This document shows, piece after piece, positions 52,629 through 53,200 of a stretch of DNA of 53,200 bases (position 1 is the stretch's first letter; each line of letters begins with the position of its first letter). The translations under genes were made by a program, and so were the position numbers. This DNA is from Flavobacteriales bacterium (GTDB lineage: Bacteria; Bacteroidota; Bacteroidia; Flavobacteriales_D; Parvicellaceae): the NCBI GenBank assembly GCA_029243225.1, contig JAQWSL010000067.1, forward strand, positions 1 through 53,200, given 5' to 3'. The notes beneath the pieces were generated by a model, which saw only the letters and a list, made by a program, of their open reading frames with translations, ran no database searches and was not told the DNA's origin.

Positions 52629-53200
52629 ATGAAAGTTGTTATTCTAGATAATGTTCACCCGCTTTTTGAAAAAACATTTAATAATTGGGGATGGGAAGTT
52701 GAGTTAGCTTCTAAGTGGTCGGTTCAAGATTTTCAAAAAAACATTTTAAATTTTGACGGAATTATCATTAGATCTAGAATTAAGCTAGACAAAAATAATT
52801 TGTCAAATGCCAAAAACCTTAAGTTTATTGCCCGACCGGGTTCAGGGTTGGAGAATATAGATTTAGAATACTGTAAAATAAAAAACATAGAGGTCTTTCG
52901 TTCACCAGAAGGAAATAGAGATGCATTGGCTGAACATGTAATGGGCATGGTTTTAATGTTAAACAATCATTTATATAGAGCGAATGCTCAAGTTAAAGGA
53001 TACATTTGGAATAGAGAAGACAATAGAGGAAACGAACTTATGGGAAAGACTTTTGCTATAATAGGTTATGGTTTTATGGGTGAAGCATTAGCAAAAAGAT
53101 TGTCTGGATTTGGGGTTAATGTAATAGCTTTTGATAAGTACAAAAAAGACTTTTCATCTTCTTATGTTAAAGAGGTAACTTTAGAAGAGGTTTTTCAATC
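52629..53200 (+). CDS. D-2-hydroxyacid dehydrogenase (phosphoglycerate dehydrogenase-like), 3' end outside window
   Basis: The frame opens at the ATG at 52629, one base after the mgtE stop, and stays open to the window edge, so about 190 residues are visible. The N-terminal substrate-binding lobe reads KVVILDNVHPLFEKTF, with DGIIIRSRIKLD and KFIARPGSGLENID. The dimer/NAD region has NRDALAEHVMGMVLMLNNH and the dinucleotide motif FAIIGYGFMGEALAKRL. These fit the D-isomer 2-hydroxyacid dehydrogenase family. The catalytic His/Glu pair lies beyond the cut, so substrate (3-phosphoglycerate or another) is open. Confidence 0.9.
   Translation, partial: MKVVILDNVHPLFEKTFNNWGWEVELASKWSVQDFQKNILNFDGIIIRSRIKLDKNNLSNAKNLKFIARPGSGLENIDLEYCKIKNIEVFRSPEGNRDALAEHVMGMVLMLNNHLYRANAQVKGYIWNREDNRGNELMGKTFAIIGYGFMGEALAKRLSGFGVNVIAFDKYKKDFSSSYVKEVTLEEVFQ

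Noticed and set aside
1-53200. Mobile elements, prophage, CRISPR arrays, toxin-antitoxin pairs or defence islands
   Set aside because: No transposase, integrase, phage structural gene, repeat array or small coupled toxin pair was recognised; gene content and strand blocks look like stable core chromosome.

Overview
The window is a contiguous piece of an AT-rich bacterial chromosome that points clearly to Bacteroidota, most probably a marine-type member of the Flavobacteriales. The evidence is two secreted proteins with type IX secretion (T9SS) C-terminal sorting domains, a SecA with the long Bacteroidota insertion and no C-terminal zinc finger, the purH-mreBCD-mrdA-rodA order, DUF2795 and DUF3127 proteins, an ExbB-X-ExbD-ExbD locus, and many TAnnTTTG-type -7 boxes with few Shine-Dalgarno sequences. 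I see no rRNA, CRISPR array, insertion sequence, prophage or other mobile element. Almost all of it is ordinary core genome, with no intergenic gap above about 210 bases.

Layout. 1-7.9 kb, plus strand: hemJ, then purH followed without a terminator by the rod-shape operon mreB-mreC-mreD-mrdA-rodA. 7.9-9.2 kb, minus: a mannose-1-phosphate guanylyltransferase and a tiny lipoprotein. 9.3-10.8 kb, plus: an MlaE/MlaF-type lipid ABC transporter pair ending in a bidirectional terminator. 10.8-17.6 kb, minus: two T9SS cargo proteins and glycine dehydrogenase (gcvP). 17.7-22.4 kb, plus: a UbiA-like membrane protein with asparaginase, then exbB, an unknown membrane protein and two exbD genes. 22.4-28.8 kb: CPBP protease (minus), then dus, PduO-type adenosyltransferase, DUF2795 and secA (plus). 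28.8-35.3 kb, minus: flavin reductase, DUF3127, a short-chain fatty acid transporter, an AI-2E family permease, a DASS transporter and a sulfotransferase-like protein. 35.4-39.0 kb, plus: tRNA-Leu, tig, clpP, clpX. 39.0-44.6 kb, minus: etfB, etfA, a bifunctional nuclease, a CNT nucleoside transporter with an added N-terminal lipoprotein-like domain, thyA and folA. 44.8-45.8 kb, plus: pdhB. 45.8-48.5 kb, minus: rbfA, a methyltransferase, tsaE and ald. 48.6-53.2 kb, plus: an MsbA-like ABC exporter, rsmA, mgtE and a D-2-hydroxyacid dehydrogenase cut by the window edge.

Working together: the rod operon supplies the elongasome. purH, thyA, folA and the CNT transporter cover nucleotide supply and folate cycling, which gcvP also feeds. 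tig, clpP, clpX and secA handle protein folding, turnover and export; SecA would bring the two T9SS cargo proteins to the periplasm. ExbB/ExbD energise outer-membrane transport. rsmA, rbfA, tsaE, dus and tRNA-Leu belong to translation.

I did not find a clear novel defence or mobile system. The best second looks are the lipoprotein-domain/CNT fusion, the DUF3127 protein with an SSB-like acidic tail, the unknown third component of the ExbB/ExbD locus, the pair of T9SS proteins that seem to share a middle module, and four convergent gene pairs that abut or overlap with no visible terminator. Function calls rest on reading motifs by eye; no database search was run.
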